From contig CM019217.1 in NCBI GenBank assembly GCA_009741485.1, positions 35,891,056-35,955,055 on the forward strand: a stretch of DNA of 64,000 nt. The letters run 5' to 3'. The notes under the pieces are model-generated. The model did no database searches and was not told where the DNA came from. It saw only the letters and a list, made by a program, of their open reading frames with translations. Both the position numbers and the translations under genes were made by a program. Origin of the DNA: Malurus cyaneus samueli. Taxonomy: Eukaryota > Chordata > Aves > Passeriformes > Maluridae. Positions 35,621-47,440 of this stretch are shown piece by piece; the first letter of the stretch is position 1, and every line of letters starts with the position of its first letter.

Positions 35621-38132
35621 CCACCATTGCTACAAGTTTACTGATAAAAAAACACCTCATGTAGTAGAATGTGCAGCATTAGACTATGTCACAAAAATCT
35701 GCCATTTATAAAATTCTGCAGGGCAGAAAGTAAAGCTCATTCCATCCATCTCATCATAAAACAACAAGAAAGTACACACATTCCATTACAATAAGTTGAA
35801 TGTTAGGCCAATTAATAAACCTTTTAATTCTAAAAATATCACTGATGGATTTTATTGAAATAGATTACTGATATTTGTGCCTCAGCATAAAACTATTTAA
35901 AATATTTTTATGTAAACTGTTTGTACTACAACAGTTGAATCAATAGGGATAATTAAAAACTTAGACAAGTCTGGTCTAATGCATATAACTATTGCCCCAG
36001 CCAATGTTGAATGATTTGGAGCTTAGAATTCCAGGCTAGCTACAGTTTGTACATGCTTATTGTTTAAATGGAAATCTGCAAGGAAACTTAAAAAAATCTT
36101 TAAGCATTTGTTCTTGCATAATACCAAAGTAGAATGATTGTGTTTTCAAATTAATTTAACCATATAAATCATATGCAAGATACATTCAACATCATTTCCC
36201 TTATTATAATAAAGCAGGGAGTTTGTGAAAACCCGGTTAAAATTCTAAATAGCTACACAGAGACCTTAAGAAAGATGAGCAAGATAAATGTCCCAAACAG
36301 CAATGGGATGTTTAGATTAACTCAAGGACAATAAATGTGATTTACATTGTTCTCATGGAGCTCGCATCCAGCCTGTTGTAATTTGTATCAGCTACAATAA
36401 GATTAATCACCTTGAGAGTTTGTTTGCCTTCTCTATTTTATGTAAAAATATCAGTTTATTGGTGCTTGTTAGTGAAACATTATATTTACCCATACATTAT
36501 ACTTTGCTTTATCAATTGATAAATCCTATAGTGTGTTTATAGAGGGGGACTGCTTTTTATATTACAGTCCTAAAAAGGCGGTTAAAACCCAGCATATTGT
36601 GAAGTGAAGGTCCTGGCCATCATGAATATCGATTACTCACCATCCTAATATTCTGTGAAATCTTCTCTGCAATAGAGATTAAGTTTGCACTGAAGAGCAC
36701 CTGCCTGTTTCTCTCATTGTAGTATAAATGGCAAGGGGAAAACAGAATAAACAGAAAGCAATTGCATTTTAAAAAGAGGTATTTAAACACAGTTATATTA
36801 TACACAATATTAATTTCATCAGCACTGATGAAAGAGAAAAGAAAATTTAACATTGCAAAAAGGAAGGTCAATCTCCATTAAATATAAAGAAAGTGACCAA
36901 ACTTGTTTATTTATCCCCAACAACTTCATCTGCATAGCCAGAACTGGAAGGGAGTGAAGGCTAACAATATGCTTCACCCTAATTCTCCAGTAATATAGCA
37001 ACTTCCCAGGGAGACTTTTAATTAGGCTGTAAATCCATATGAATCTTGAATAACACCTCACTTAGGCACAAGTGAAAATCTTCACAAGAACATTCAAGGT
37101 TTATTCACATATAATAATGGCACAAGAATGAGTGTTAAGAGGTAGGTCACCGGTAGCAGCATTAGCTTTTAAAGAAAGATGTTAAATCTGGACTCTTCCA
37201 GATTCTTTCTCTCCCTCCTTAGTCCAGGATGAATAAAAGAGAGAAAATAGGCCATGAAAGCAAGATCCTTTGAAACATTCCATTTAGTGTAAAAATGGCA
37301 GTGTTAAGGACAGGAAATAACCTGGTTCTACAAACCTAGAAATAGTTTTGGAAGGTCTGAATTTCCTTTCTTACAGCCACCAGGCTGAAAAGGTGCAGCT
37401 TTACCCCTCTCTGTACAGATTTCCATGTTAGACAAGAACAGAAGCATCAAGTGATTTGCTCAATTTACCAGTGAAGTCAGAAGTAGTGAGTTTACACAAT
37501 CAATCTAGAGTGCGAGAACTATTTGCTGCAGAAATCAATGAATTTTTGTTAGTAAATAAGTTTAACATATTTCAGGAAACTTCCAGATGGTGGGGAAGAG
37601 TACCTACAATTTGTTATTGAACAATTTATTCATCTCTGCATAGCTACAGAATACATTGACAGTTCTTGGATACAATACTGCACAGCCTAACTTAAGAAAA
37701 GATGCTGAAAATTTCTGATTTCTGATAGGAGAGCAGTGTAGTTTCTTTGTTCTCTGGGGAAAAAAATCTTGTTATCCAATTTTTTTTTTGCTAGAGGAGC
37801 ATTAGGAACTTGAGAGACACTCTGTTTTTCTCAAATATTGTCTGATTTTCAGAGCAAAAGGTAATTTTTTCTTTCCTTTAAAAGTATTGTCTGATCATAT
37901 AAGATACTGCTGGAAACAAACAAGTGCTTTCTTTTATAGCAGAATTTAGATTTGAAAAAAAACACACAAATAAATATAACAAATAATGCGGAAAGAAATT
38001 TATGCATTATGCCTAAAGTATATAGTTATGTTGTTCAAAGACTAAATTGCTTCTCAAACATTCTACACCAAAACTAAAAATTTAATTCTTGTTTCCTTCC
38101 ATTTTTTCCTTTTTAGTCTCTTATGTCTTCTG
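35621..38132. other. Non-coding AT-rich DNA
   Basis: No gene recognised. Two minus-strand open frames of 83 and 80 codons (36620-36871, 36819-37061) are unchanged in the other arm but have no recognisable domain and overlap each other. Confidence 0.5.
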
Positions 38133-38262
38133 TAGATCACAGAATATTCTCAGCTGGTAAGGGACCCACAAGAATCACCAAGTCCAATGCTTAAGTGGCT
38201 CATATGGGGATCAAACCCACATTCCTGGCATTGTTGATACCACATTAACCAAATGAGCTAAT
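38133..38262 (-). mobile_element. tRNA-Ile-derived SINE, TguSINE1-like (left arm)
   Basis: Mirror copy of 47313-47440: tRNA-Ile-like head with A and B boxes and a CR1-like tail (ATCACAGAATATTCT at the plus-strand left end). Confidence 0.75.
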
Positions 38263-40193
38263 TTTTATGTCTGCACTGCTATGTTAAGCAATTGTTAGCT
38301 GGGCTTCCTCTACAGTGTAGTATTAGTCTGCTAAAATTTTGCATCATAAGGAATGAATGAACCATGACTGGTCTACAAGGACTAGAAGTTGATCATGAGT
38401 CTGTTAGCACAGAAGAAATCATGAGCTTTGCAGAAGTATTATATCTAGTGTTTTTTCCTGAAAGAAAAAAATATAAAAGCAATGCCTTTTCAATATTGCT
38501 CTCAAGTGACTTTAAATATAAACATACATTTTTATTTTTCTTAGCAGTCTTCTGCCAACCAACAGGTAGCATACATTGACGAGTTAATAAACAGAAAATG
38601 TGTTTTACTTTTACATTGGAATGGAATTACACATTAAGACAAGGGTGGAAGAGGACTCTTCATCCTTCACCTATTATCTAGCAGCTAATTTGTCTCAAAA
38701 CTGAATTTCCAGTTTGAATCTTAGTATGGTGGAATACCACACCAATACTGGAAATTATTTCAGGACGTGTGAAAATGAGAATATACTCCCTTCTGTATAT
38801 TAGAAGGAAAGAAACTGAATACATACCAGGAAAAAAAAAGGAAGAGAAAATGACACGGGAGGAAAGTGTAGGTGCATCTTCATTTCCCTGTCACCAGGTG
38901 TTGTAGGGTGAATGGCTTTGGAAGCAGATAGAACAGTTCTACTGTGGTGCATAGGTGGAGTATTAGGAAGCAATAAAAATACTTTCAGAGAGTATCAAAA
39001 GATGAGAGCATTGGGGCAAATTAATCTTTTTTTCCTGAATAGGTATTTTATTTCATGACAAAATAAATAATTGCATGCAGCCTCAAAAGGATAGAAGGCA
39101 AACTTCTGAGAATCTTTTGATGCACTAGAATACTTATTGCTGTTTCAGTAATAGAACTGTCTTTAGTTCCTGGAGATTCTGAAGACAGTTTTGCATACTG
39201 GTGATATTATCATTGAGATCTGAGAGATGGATACAGAATTCTCAAGGCCAAGCAACACATCCTAGGCAATGAGTACAGATGAAAAAACATAGAAGTTCTC
39301 AGATGTTATTCCTTTCTCCAGATCTCTTGAGATAATCTCCTCACAAACATGCTTTGATGAAAGCTTTAGAATCAGATGCTTTTCAAATATGGCTGTTTTC
39401 TGTAGCACAAATGAACAACAGACAGGGAGGTTACTATGCTGGATTTGTACCAGTGACATGTCCTCTCATCCCACAAAATTTTCCTGAAGCAGGAAAGGTT
39501 GTCTTGTATACAGAATAGAATGAGACATAGGATAGAAATATAAATAATTTTAAAACCTGAAAGAATGTTATGAAGTTCAAAGCTACTTCTCCATTCATCT
39601 CTCTGTTGTTCTCCAGCTGAGTTTCTGACATGTGCTTTCCAATGGTAAATATTTTGTTTCTGCTTGCACAGAACCCTTACCACATTTCTCCCAACATGTA
39701 TTTTGTTTTCAAATGTGTTTATTGTCGGCGAAGGGAAGACTCGGCACTTAATATGAGTTATAAGCAACTTTGATTTATTGTAAACAATGTCTCAGTTTTA
39801 TAACATACATAATTAGCTCATCACATTCTGTAATACATATATTTCATAGGTCCACGTCCTAAATCAACTCCACCTTTAATGATTCATTTGCCAAATTTCC
39901 CTTATCTACTTCTACTTTTTTTCCAAGGCTAACTAACAAATACCTCTAGGGAGTTTCCAGCGGCTTAAAACATGATGTCCTTGCATTGCCTTCCCATCGC
40001 CTCAGAAGGATGGTTCACACAATTTCAGCAATTATTCTACTGAGTGCGACACCTCATTCCTTCATCTCACCAAGCTGTAAAATGCTACGTGACCCTTCTC
40101 AGCTTAACTAGCCTTCCACGTGTTTACATAATAAGAACCAAATTTTCAGTTACCAAAGTTATGATTTTTTTTCAAAGAATAGCAGCCATCACT
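38263..40193. other. Non-coding DNA flanking ERV-A
   Basis: No gene or mobile element recognised. The last bases read ATCACT, the complement of the AGTGAT target duplication. Confidence 0.5.
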
Positions 40194-40565
40194 TGTTGGG
40201 AATTATCTATTTTAACATCGCTGTGTGAGCTCGTGGCAAGCTAGGGCTGCCTGCTTGGAGCTATCAGCCAGTGCAGCAGGGGGTGTTACAACGAGCAGAT
40301 GGGCAAAACTCCTGCCCCCTTCTTAGGTTCGGACCCCCCTGCTGATGTAAGACCCTCAGACAGTTGCGAAATACATCCCTTTATCAGAATTTGTTTTAAA
40401 GTGACCAATGAGAAGTGACTACTTGGAATATTCATGAAGTCATTAGAGTGGTTATAAAAAGCATGTTCAATTCTAATAAAGTTGAGTTCAGCAGATCATG
40501 TCATAAGTGGTCAGAATGCTGTTTCTCCCGGCGCTTTCCCGAACAAATGGACTTAAACTTTAACA
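40194..40565 (+). mobile_element. ERV-A 5' LTR (inverted left-arm copy)
   Basis: 372 bp from TGTTGGG to TTTAACA. TATA-like TTATAAAAAGC and AATAAA are present in plus orientation. It is a slightly shorter, indel-bearing copy of 44982-45365. Confidence 0.85.
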
Positions 40566-40568
40566 TAA

Positions 40569-40587
40569 TGGTGACCTCCGACGTGAT
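40569..40587 (+). promoter_or_regulatory. ERV-A primer binding site, tRNA-Trp-like (left arm)
   Basis: TGGTGACCTCCGACGTGAT three bases after the LTR. It equals the alpharetroviral tRNA-Trp site except for one extra T. The same extra base is in the other arm. Confidence 0.7.
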
Positions 40588-40651
40588 GAAATCGGAGAAA
40601 AGGCCACTTCGCAGGACGAGGACGGCCTCGTACCACGGTTCGGGCTGGAGC

Positions 40652-40703
40652 AAAAATGATTCATGTATCACGGATGGAAAAATGATTCATGCATCACGGC
40701 TGA
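40652..40703 (+). repeat. 26-bp tandem duplication in ERV-A leader
   Basis: Two units with AAAAATGATTCATG and ATCACGG cores at 40652-40677 and 40678-40703. Also present in the right arm near 44851-44902. Confidence 0.7.
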
Positions 40704-41038
40704 AGAGTCGTAAGTTTTGAACCGGGTTTTCTAAGCAGTGGAAAACGGCCATAAGCACCAGTAAAAAGATAAAAAGGGGAAGGGTGCCGGGCTCTGGAGA
40801 CCTCATCTGAGGTCCAGCCGATGTGCCGCCGAAGTCTTGGAGGCTGCATTAAAAAAGCGCGCTCGAGTGTTGAAACATGAAAACTAAGGGATATTAATAT
40901 ATGCAGAGACAAGCGGCAAACAACTATTTATTTGCTTTCTAAGAAAGCGTAAGCTAAGATATTGACCTCCATAAGGAGACTATTTGATTTACTAAATCAC
41001 AATTGTGTTCAGAGCTTTCCTGCCATTACAGACTGGGC

Positions 41039-41660
41039 AAGTGGAAAAAGCAGGGAGAGAAAGCGAGCGGCTCGCGTGGAGCCCGCGTGGCGCTGTGTGG
41101 GGGGAGGGGCGCCGCGGCAGCCAGTGCGGGACGTGGTGGGGCCGGGAGTCCACCGTGCGCGTGGTCCTCCACCCCCTGCCGCCTCCACTGCGGCGCAGCC
41201 GCCGTGTGCGCGTGCCAGCCCCCGCTGGCAGCTGTCCCCCTGCGTCAGCCGCTTCACCCTTACCGAGGCAGAATGTGCCTCCGCCATTACCATCTTCTTC
41301 TCGGAACAAAGCAGAAAGTAGCTCACAGGAAGTCAGGGACGAAGGAGGCCGGAAGCCCCAATCCCGGAAGTGTCTGAGCCAGGCAAGGGACCGGAACCAC
41401 GAGGCAAGCAGCAGCAGCAGCGCTTTGTTCGTGTCACACACACAGAGAAACCAGCGGAGCCAGGTGAGAGCCGGAGCGGATTGTCGCTGGGACTAGGAGC
41501 GGAGGCGGGGTCTCGAGTCCCGGTGCCATGGGAGTCCCCGGCCCGGAGCCGCTCCGAAAAGCCTCGCAAAAAACATTAAAAGGCACAAGCAGCAGAAAAT
41601 TGCTAATTGACTCTCCTCCCGCTGCGAATAGAATAAATTAGTCGACTCCGGCCCGGCCCG
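41039..41660 (+). other. CpG-rich block in ERV-A leader (left arm)
   Basis: About 0.6 kb of strongly GC- and CpG-rich DNA in an otherwise AT-rich region. It contains ETS-like CCGGAAG at 41349 and 41364, and CCGGAA at 41391. A good splice-donor context, CAG|GTGAGAG, has its intron starting at 41464, and an acceptor-like TTTCTTTTTCCACAG ends at 42030. Open frames exist on both strands and disagree between arms, so I call no protein. It could be an ERV leader or a captured host CpG-island exon. Confidence 0.5.
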
Positions 41661-42304
41661 GCGCGGCTCAGCCGTCTGTGAATGCTGATAAGAACTGAAG
41701 CTTTTGTGAAGCAATAGCCGCTAAAAAGAAAAAAACCTCAAACAGACACTTGGTAGAAACGAGAATGTAAACGAGAGTGGATGCAGAAGGAAAACATCAG
41801 CAAAAAAAATGTACACAAAAGAGATAAACACTTTTCTTTTACTAGTCTCTGCTTCCTGCCAAGAAGTTACATCTGCCTGCACCTGGATACTGCAGATGCT
41901 TGAAAGATGTGCCTTTAGGCTCCTGGGTGCCGGATTGGCACCACAACCTTGTCCCAGAGGACCCCATGAAGACCTATCTGGCTTAACGTTGTACTGGGGT
42001 TGGGATGTTTTTGTGTTTCTTTTTCCACAGGATCTTTTAGGTACCAGCGAAAGGAACCAAGGTGGTGGTGACTAGAACACCAGACTGCACTCAGCTAAGG
42101 ATCAGAGACACTGAATATCTCTCCAAATATTTTCTTTATGAAAAGTAATTTTGTGTTTTTTCAAATTGCTTTTGTCTCTGCTACTCAGAGTTCTTTATGA
42201 GACTCAGAGTAAATTATATATTAGCACAAAAGTTACTTATCTGAATACCTGTTGAAGTTATTCCACTTGCATTAGTAGAAGAGAATTCTTTTCTCTTAGA
42301 ATTT

Positions 42305-43218
42305 CTCTTCCTGAAAATTGCAAATACAATTTGTAACTTGCCTTCATATACAAAGTGCCTGAACTACCTTGCAGCAAATATTGATATTTAAAAACATCAT
42401 TGGTTTATATGAACAAAGTTTGTCAGATTGTCTCGATCAAAAAATACAGATCCTATTCGAGAAAAGAATTTTCTTTAGAACAAAAATTAACTGGAGCCAG
42501 CAACACTTAGTTGCTAGTATCTTAGTGACAGTATTTTTCATTTCATGTCACTAAGTTTAATGTTTACTTGATAAAACAATGATCTAGGTTTGTAGAATGA
42601 GAATTTCTATGGTATAGTTTAAATCAATTTATTTTAGAGTGTGTATCTCATGATGTGTAACCAGTTACAGGATCAAAGTTTTCACTTAAAAAGGAGAGTG
42701 TAAACTGGTTAATAATATAAGCTTAATCTTGAAAATTAAAATAATCAGAACCTTAAAATATTATAGTCAAGACCAACAAAAGCCTATAGGTTCTGAAGAC
42801 TCAGAAATGCCATACCTTTGCAAAGACCATGTTGTTTTTTCAGTGTGCCTTATTTCATGAGCAAGATTTATACTAAGATGTTAAAAAGCACACAAACACA
42901 GCATCTTCTGATGGTGTGGAGAATAAGCAGCACATTGTGTTTACTGGTTGCAGTAAGCTAAACAGCTAATTTCCAGCAATGCACATCCTGGTATGAATGC
43001 TAATGAGAATGATGTCTTTCTGTTTAGAATTTAATTTTTGAAAATAGCTGTCACAGGATAAGTCTGCTAACCATGCCCATGTGCTATTGAAAATATGCTT
43101 TAGTGTTAACTTCTTTTTCTAATTTCAGAGCATCTTATCCTGTGAAGAAGATTGAAGTTAGATCTAGAATATTATTTGAAACTTCTTTAACAATAGTGTG
43201 TTTCTGTCTTTTAATATT
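42305..43218. mobile_element. Spacer of inverted repeat 2: ERV-A internal sequence
   Basis: 914 bp present once between the arms, except that 42311-42550 is also found at 28471-28710. Read on the minus strand it continues the ERV-A internal region from the right arm. It is AT-rich with no recognisable coding motif. Confidence 0.6.
42311..42550 (+). repeat. 240-bp copy matching the edge of the N gap
   Basis: Direct repeat partner of 28471-28710. Here the sequence continues past TTTCATTTCATGTCA into CTAAG, showing what probably belongs after the gap. Confidence 0.9.
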
Positions 43219-43879
43219 AGAAATTCTAAGAGAAAAGAATTCTCTTTCTACTAATGCAAAGTGGAATAAACACTTCTAAACAGGTATTCAGATAAGTAAC
43301 TTTTGTGGCTTAATATATAATTTTACTCTGAGTCTCATAAAGGACTCTGAGTGGAGCAGAGACAATTAAGCAATTTGAAAAAACACAAAATTACTTTTCA
43401 TAAAGAAAATATTTGGAGAGATATTCAGTGTCTCTGATCCTTAGCTGAGTGCAGTCTGGTGTTCTAGTCACCACCACCTTGGTTCCTTTCGCTGGTACCT
43501 AAAAGAATCCTGTGGAAAAAGAAACACAAAAACATCTCCAACCCCAGTACAACGTTAAGCCAGATAGGTCTTCATGGGGTCCTCTGGGACAAGGTTGTGG
43601 TGCCAATCCCGGCACCCAGGAGCCTAAAGGCACATCTTTGCAAGCATCTGCAGTATCCTTAGCGTGCAGGCAGATGTAACTTCTTGGCAGGGAAGCAGAG
43701 ACTAGTAAAAGAAAAGTGTTTATCTCTTTTGTGTACATTTTTTTTGCTGATGTTTTCCTTCTGCATCCACTCTCGTTTACATTCTCGTTTCTACCCAAGT
43801 GTCTGTTTGAGGTTTTTTTCTTTTTAGCGGCTATTGCTTCACAAAAGCTTCAGTTCTTATCAGCATTCACAGACGGCTG

Positions 43880-44515
43880 AGCCGCGCCGGGCCGGGCCGG
43901 AGTCGACTAATTTATTCTATTCGCAGCGGGAGGAGAGTCAATTACGCAATTTTCTGCTGCTTGTGCCTTTTAATGTTTTTTGCGAGGCTTTTCGGAGCGG
44001 CTCCGGGCCGGGGACTCCCATGGCACCGGGACTCGAGACCCCGCCTCCGCTCCTAGTCCCAGCGACAATCCGCTCCGGCTCTCACCTGGCTCCGCTGGTT
44101 TCTCTGTGTGTGTGACACGAACAAAGCGCTGCTGCTGCTGCTTGCCTCGTGGTTCCGGTCCCTTGCCTGGCTCAGACACTTCCGGGATTGGGGCTTCCGG
44201 CCTCCTTCGTCCCCTGACTTCCTGTGAGCTACTTTCTGCTTTGTTCCGAGAAGAAGATGGTAATGGCGGAGGCACATTCTGCCTCGGTAAGGGTGAAGTG
44301 GCTGACGCAGGGGGGACAGCTGCCAGCGGGGGCTGGCACGCGCACACGGCGGCTGGCGCCGCAGTGGAGGCGGCAGGGGGTGGAGGACCACGCGCACGGT
44401 GGACTCCCGGCCCCACCACGTCCCGCACTGGCTGCCGCGGCGCCCCTCCCCCCACACAGCGCCACGCGGGCTCCACGCGAGCCGCTCGCTTTCTCTCCCT
44501 GCTTTTTCCACTTGC
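43880..44515 (-). other. CpG-rich block in ERV-A leader (right arm)
   Basis: Mirror of 41039-41660; on the minus strand it follows the 5' LTR and primer site. The donor CAG|GTGAGAG is here on the minus strand, with its GT at 44084-44085. A 192-codon minus-strand frame (43970-44548) and a 193-codon plus-strand frame both cross it. Such double-strand openness is typical of GC-rich DNA. Confidence 0.5.
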
Positions 44516-44959
44516 CCAGTCTGTAAACGGCAGGAAAGCTCTGAACACAATTGTGATTTAGTAAATCAAATAGTCTCCTTATGGAGGTCAATATTCTTAG
44601 CTTAACGCTTTCTTAGAAAGCAAATAAATAGGTTGTTTGCCGCTTGTCTCTGCATATATTAATATCCCTTAGTTTTCATGTTTCAACACTCGAGCGCGCT
44701 TTTTTAATGCAGCTCCAAGACTTCGGCGGCACATCGGCTGGACCCAGATGAGGTCTCCAGAGCCCGGCACCCTTCCCCTTTTTATCTTTTTACTGGTGCT
44801 TATGGCTGTTTTCCGCTGCTAGAAAACCCGGTTCAAAACTTACGACCTTCAGCCGTGATGCATGAATCATTTTTCCATCGTGATACATGAATCATTTCTC
44901 CAGCCCGAACCGTGGTACGAGGCCGTCCTCGTCCTGCGAAGTGCCTTTTCTCCGATTTC

Positions 44960-44978
44960 ATCACGTCGGAGGTCACCA
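44960..44978 (-). promoter_or_regulatory. ERV-A primer binding site, tRNA-Trp-like
   Basis: The minus strand reads TGGTGACCTCCGACGTGAT, three bases downstream of the LTR. The standard alpharetroviral site lacks the extra T. Confidence 0.75.
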
Positions 44979-44981
44979 TTA

Positions 44982-45365
44982 TGTTAAAGTTTAAGTCCAT
45001 TTGTTCGGGAAAGCGCCGGGAGAAACAGCATTCTGACCACTTATGACATGATCTGCTGAACTCAACTTTATTAGAATTGAACATGCTTTTTATAAACACT
45101 CTAATGAACTTCATGAATATTCCAAGTAGTCACTTCTCATTGGTCACTTTAAATACAAATTCTGATAAAGGGATGTATTTCGCAACTGTCTGAGGGTCTT
45201 ACATCAGCTAGGGGGGTCCGAACCTAAGAAGGGAGGCAGGAGTTTTTGCCCATCTGCTCGTTGTAACACCGCCCTGCTGCAACTGGCTGATAGCTCCCGA
45301 AGCCAGGCAGCCCTAGCTTGCCACGAGCGTCACACAGCGATGTTCAAAATAGATAATTCCCAACA
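44982..45365 (-). mobile_element. ERV-A 5' LTR
   Basis: 384 bp, apparently identical to 25829-26212 and in the same orientation. The primer site next to its TTTAACA end makes it the 5' LTR. TATA-like and AATAAA signals are on the minus strand. Apparent full LTR identity implies a very recent insertion. Confidence 0.9.
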
Positions 45366-45371
45366 AGTGAT
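45366..45371. repeat. Target-site duplication of ERV-A (right)
   Basis: AGTGAT, matching 25823-25828. Confidence 0.85.
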
Positions 45372-47312
45372 GGCTGCTATTCTTTGAAAAAAAATCATAA
45401 CTTTGGTACTGAAAATTTGGTTCTTATTATGTAAACACGTGGAAGGCTAGCTAAGCTGAGAAGGGTCACGTAGTCATTTTACAGCTTGGTGAGATGAAGG
45501 AATGTAGGTGTCGAGCTCAGGTAGAATAATTGCTGAAATTGTGTGAACCATCCTTCTGAGGCGATGGGAAGGCAATGCAAGGACATCATGTTTTTAAGCC
45601 GCTGGAAACTCCCTACGAGGTATTTGTGCTAGTTAGCCTTGTGAAAAAAAGTAGAAGTAGATAAGGGAAATTTGGCAAATGAATCATTAAAGGTGGAGTT
45701 GACGTGTAAGACGTGGACCTATGAAATATATGTATTACAGAATATGCATGAGCTAATTATGTATGTTATAAAACTTGGACATTGTTTACAATAAATCAAA
45801 GTTTGCTTATAACTCATATTAAGTTGTCCGAGTCTTCCCTTCGCCGACATAAACACATTTGAAAACAAAATACATGTTGGGAGAAATGTGGTAAGGGTTC
45901 TGTGCAAGCAGAAACAAAAAATTTACCATTGGAAAGCACATGTCAGAACTCAGCTGGAGAACAACAGAGAGATGAATGGGAGAAAGTAGGCTTTGAACTT
46001 CATAACATTCTTCAGGTTTTAAAAATTATTTATATTTCTATCCTATGTCTCATTCTATTTCTGTATACAAGACAACCTTTCCTGCTTCAGGAAAATTTTG
46101 TGGGATGAGAGGACATGTCACTGGTACAAATCCAGCATAGTAACCTCCCTGTCTGTTTTCATTTGTGCTACAGAAAACAGCCATATTTGAAAAGCATCTG
46201 ATTCTAAAGCTTTCATCAAAGCATGTTTGTGAGGAGATTATCTCAAGAGATCTGGAGAAAGGATATAACATCTGAGAACTTCTATGTTTTTTCATCTGTA
46301 CTCATTGCCTAGGATGTGTTGCTTGGCCTTGAGAATTCTGTATCCATCTCCAGATCTCAATGATAATATCACCAGTATGCAAAACTGTCTTCAGAATCTC
46401 CAGGAACTAAAGACAGTTCTATTACTGAAACAGCAATAAGTATTCTAGTGCATCAAAAGATTCTCAGAAGTTTGCCTTCTATCCTTTTGAGGCTGCATGC
46501 AATTATTTATTTTGTCATGAAATAAAATACCTATTCAGGAAAAAAAGATTAATTTGCCCCAATGCTCTCATCTTTTGATACTCTCTGAAAGTATTTTTAT
46601 TGCTTCCTAATACTCCACCTATGCACCACAGTAGAACTGTTCTATCTGCTTCCAAAGCCATTCACCCTACAACACCTGGTGACAGGGAAATGACACCTAC
46701 ACTTTCCTCCCGTGTCATTTTTCCTCTTCCCTTTTTTTTTCCTGGTATGTATTCAGTTTCTTTCCTTCTAATATACAGAAGGGAGTATATTCTCATTTTA
46801 CACACGTCCTGAAATAATTTCCAGTATTGGTGTGGTATTCCACCATACTAAGATTCAAACTGGAAATTCAGTTTTGAGACAAATTAGCTGCTAGATAATA
46901 GGTGAAGGATGAAGAGTCCTCTTCCACCCTTGTCTTAATGTGTAATTCCATTCCAATGTAAAAGTAAAACACATTTTCTGTTTATTAACTCGTCAATGTA
47001 TGCTACCTGTTGGTTGGCAGAAGACTGCTAAGAAAAATAAAAATGTATGTTTATATTTAAAGTCACTTGAGAGCAATATTGAAAGGCATTGCTTTTATTA
47101 TTTTTTTCTTTCAGGAAAAAAACACTAGATATAAACTTTCTGCAAAGCTCATGATTTCTTCTGTGCTAACAGACTCATGATCAACTTCTAGTCCTTGTAG
47201 ACCAGTCATGGTTCAATTCATTCCTTTATGATGCAAAATTTTAGCAGACTAATACTACACTGTAGAGGAAGCCCAGCTAACAATTGCTTAACATAGCAGT
47301 GCAGACATAAAA
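45372..47312. other. Non-coding DNA flanking ERV-A
   Basis: Mirror of 38263-40193. No gene recognised. Confidence 0.5.
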
Positions 47313-47440
47313 ATTAGCTCATTTGGTTAATGTGGTATCAACAATGCCAGGAATGTGGGTTTGATCCCCATATGAGCCACTTAAGCATTGGACTTGGTGA
47401 TTCTTGTGGGTCCCTTCCAGCTGAGAATATTCTGTGATCT
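47313..47440 (+). mobile_element. tRNA-Ile-derived SINE, TguSINE1-like
   Basis: The head resembles tRNA-Ile: A-box-like TAGCTCATTTGG near 47314 and B-box-like GGTTTGATCCC at 47358-47368. The tail, GACTTGGTGATTCTTGTGGG then AGAATATTCTGTGATC, is CR1-like, consistent with mobilisation by CR1. Known family: TguSINE1 of passerines. This is not a functional tRNA gene because the acceptor and anticodon stems are degraded. Confidence 0.75.

Larger units (their letters stand above)
28736..42304 (-). repeat. Inverted repeat 2, left arm (13.57 kb)
   Basis: Reverse complement of 43219-56788 along its whole length. Paired coordinates sum to about 85,480-85,780, drifting with small indels. Both arms hold, in mirror order, the ERV-B 5' end, three LTRs, dinucleotide repeats, a SINE and the ERV-A 5' end. 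It begins at the N gap. Most likely an alternative-haplotype or mis-joined copy rather than a true genomic palindrome. Confidence 0.9.

Noticed and set aside
43970..44561. 192- and 193-codon frames on opposite strands
   Set aside because: Both cross the CpG-rich block, and the corresponding frames in the other arm differ in length and end. Expected by composition.
47313..47380. Possible tRNA-Ile gene
   Set aside because: Degraded stems, CR1-like tail: a SINE head.
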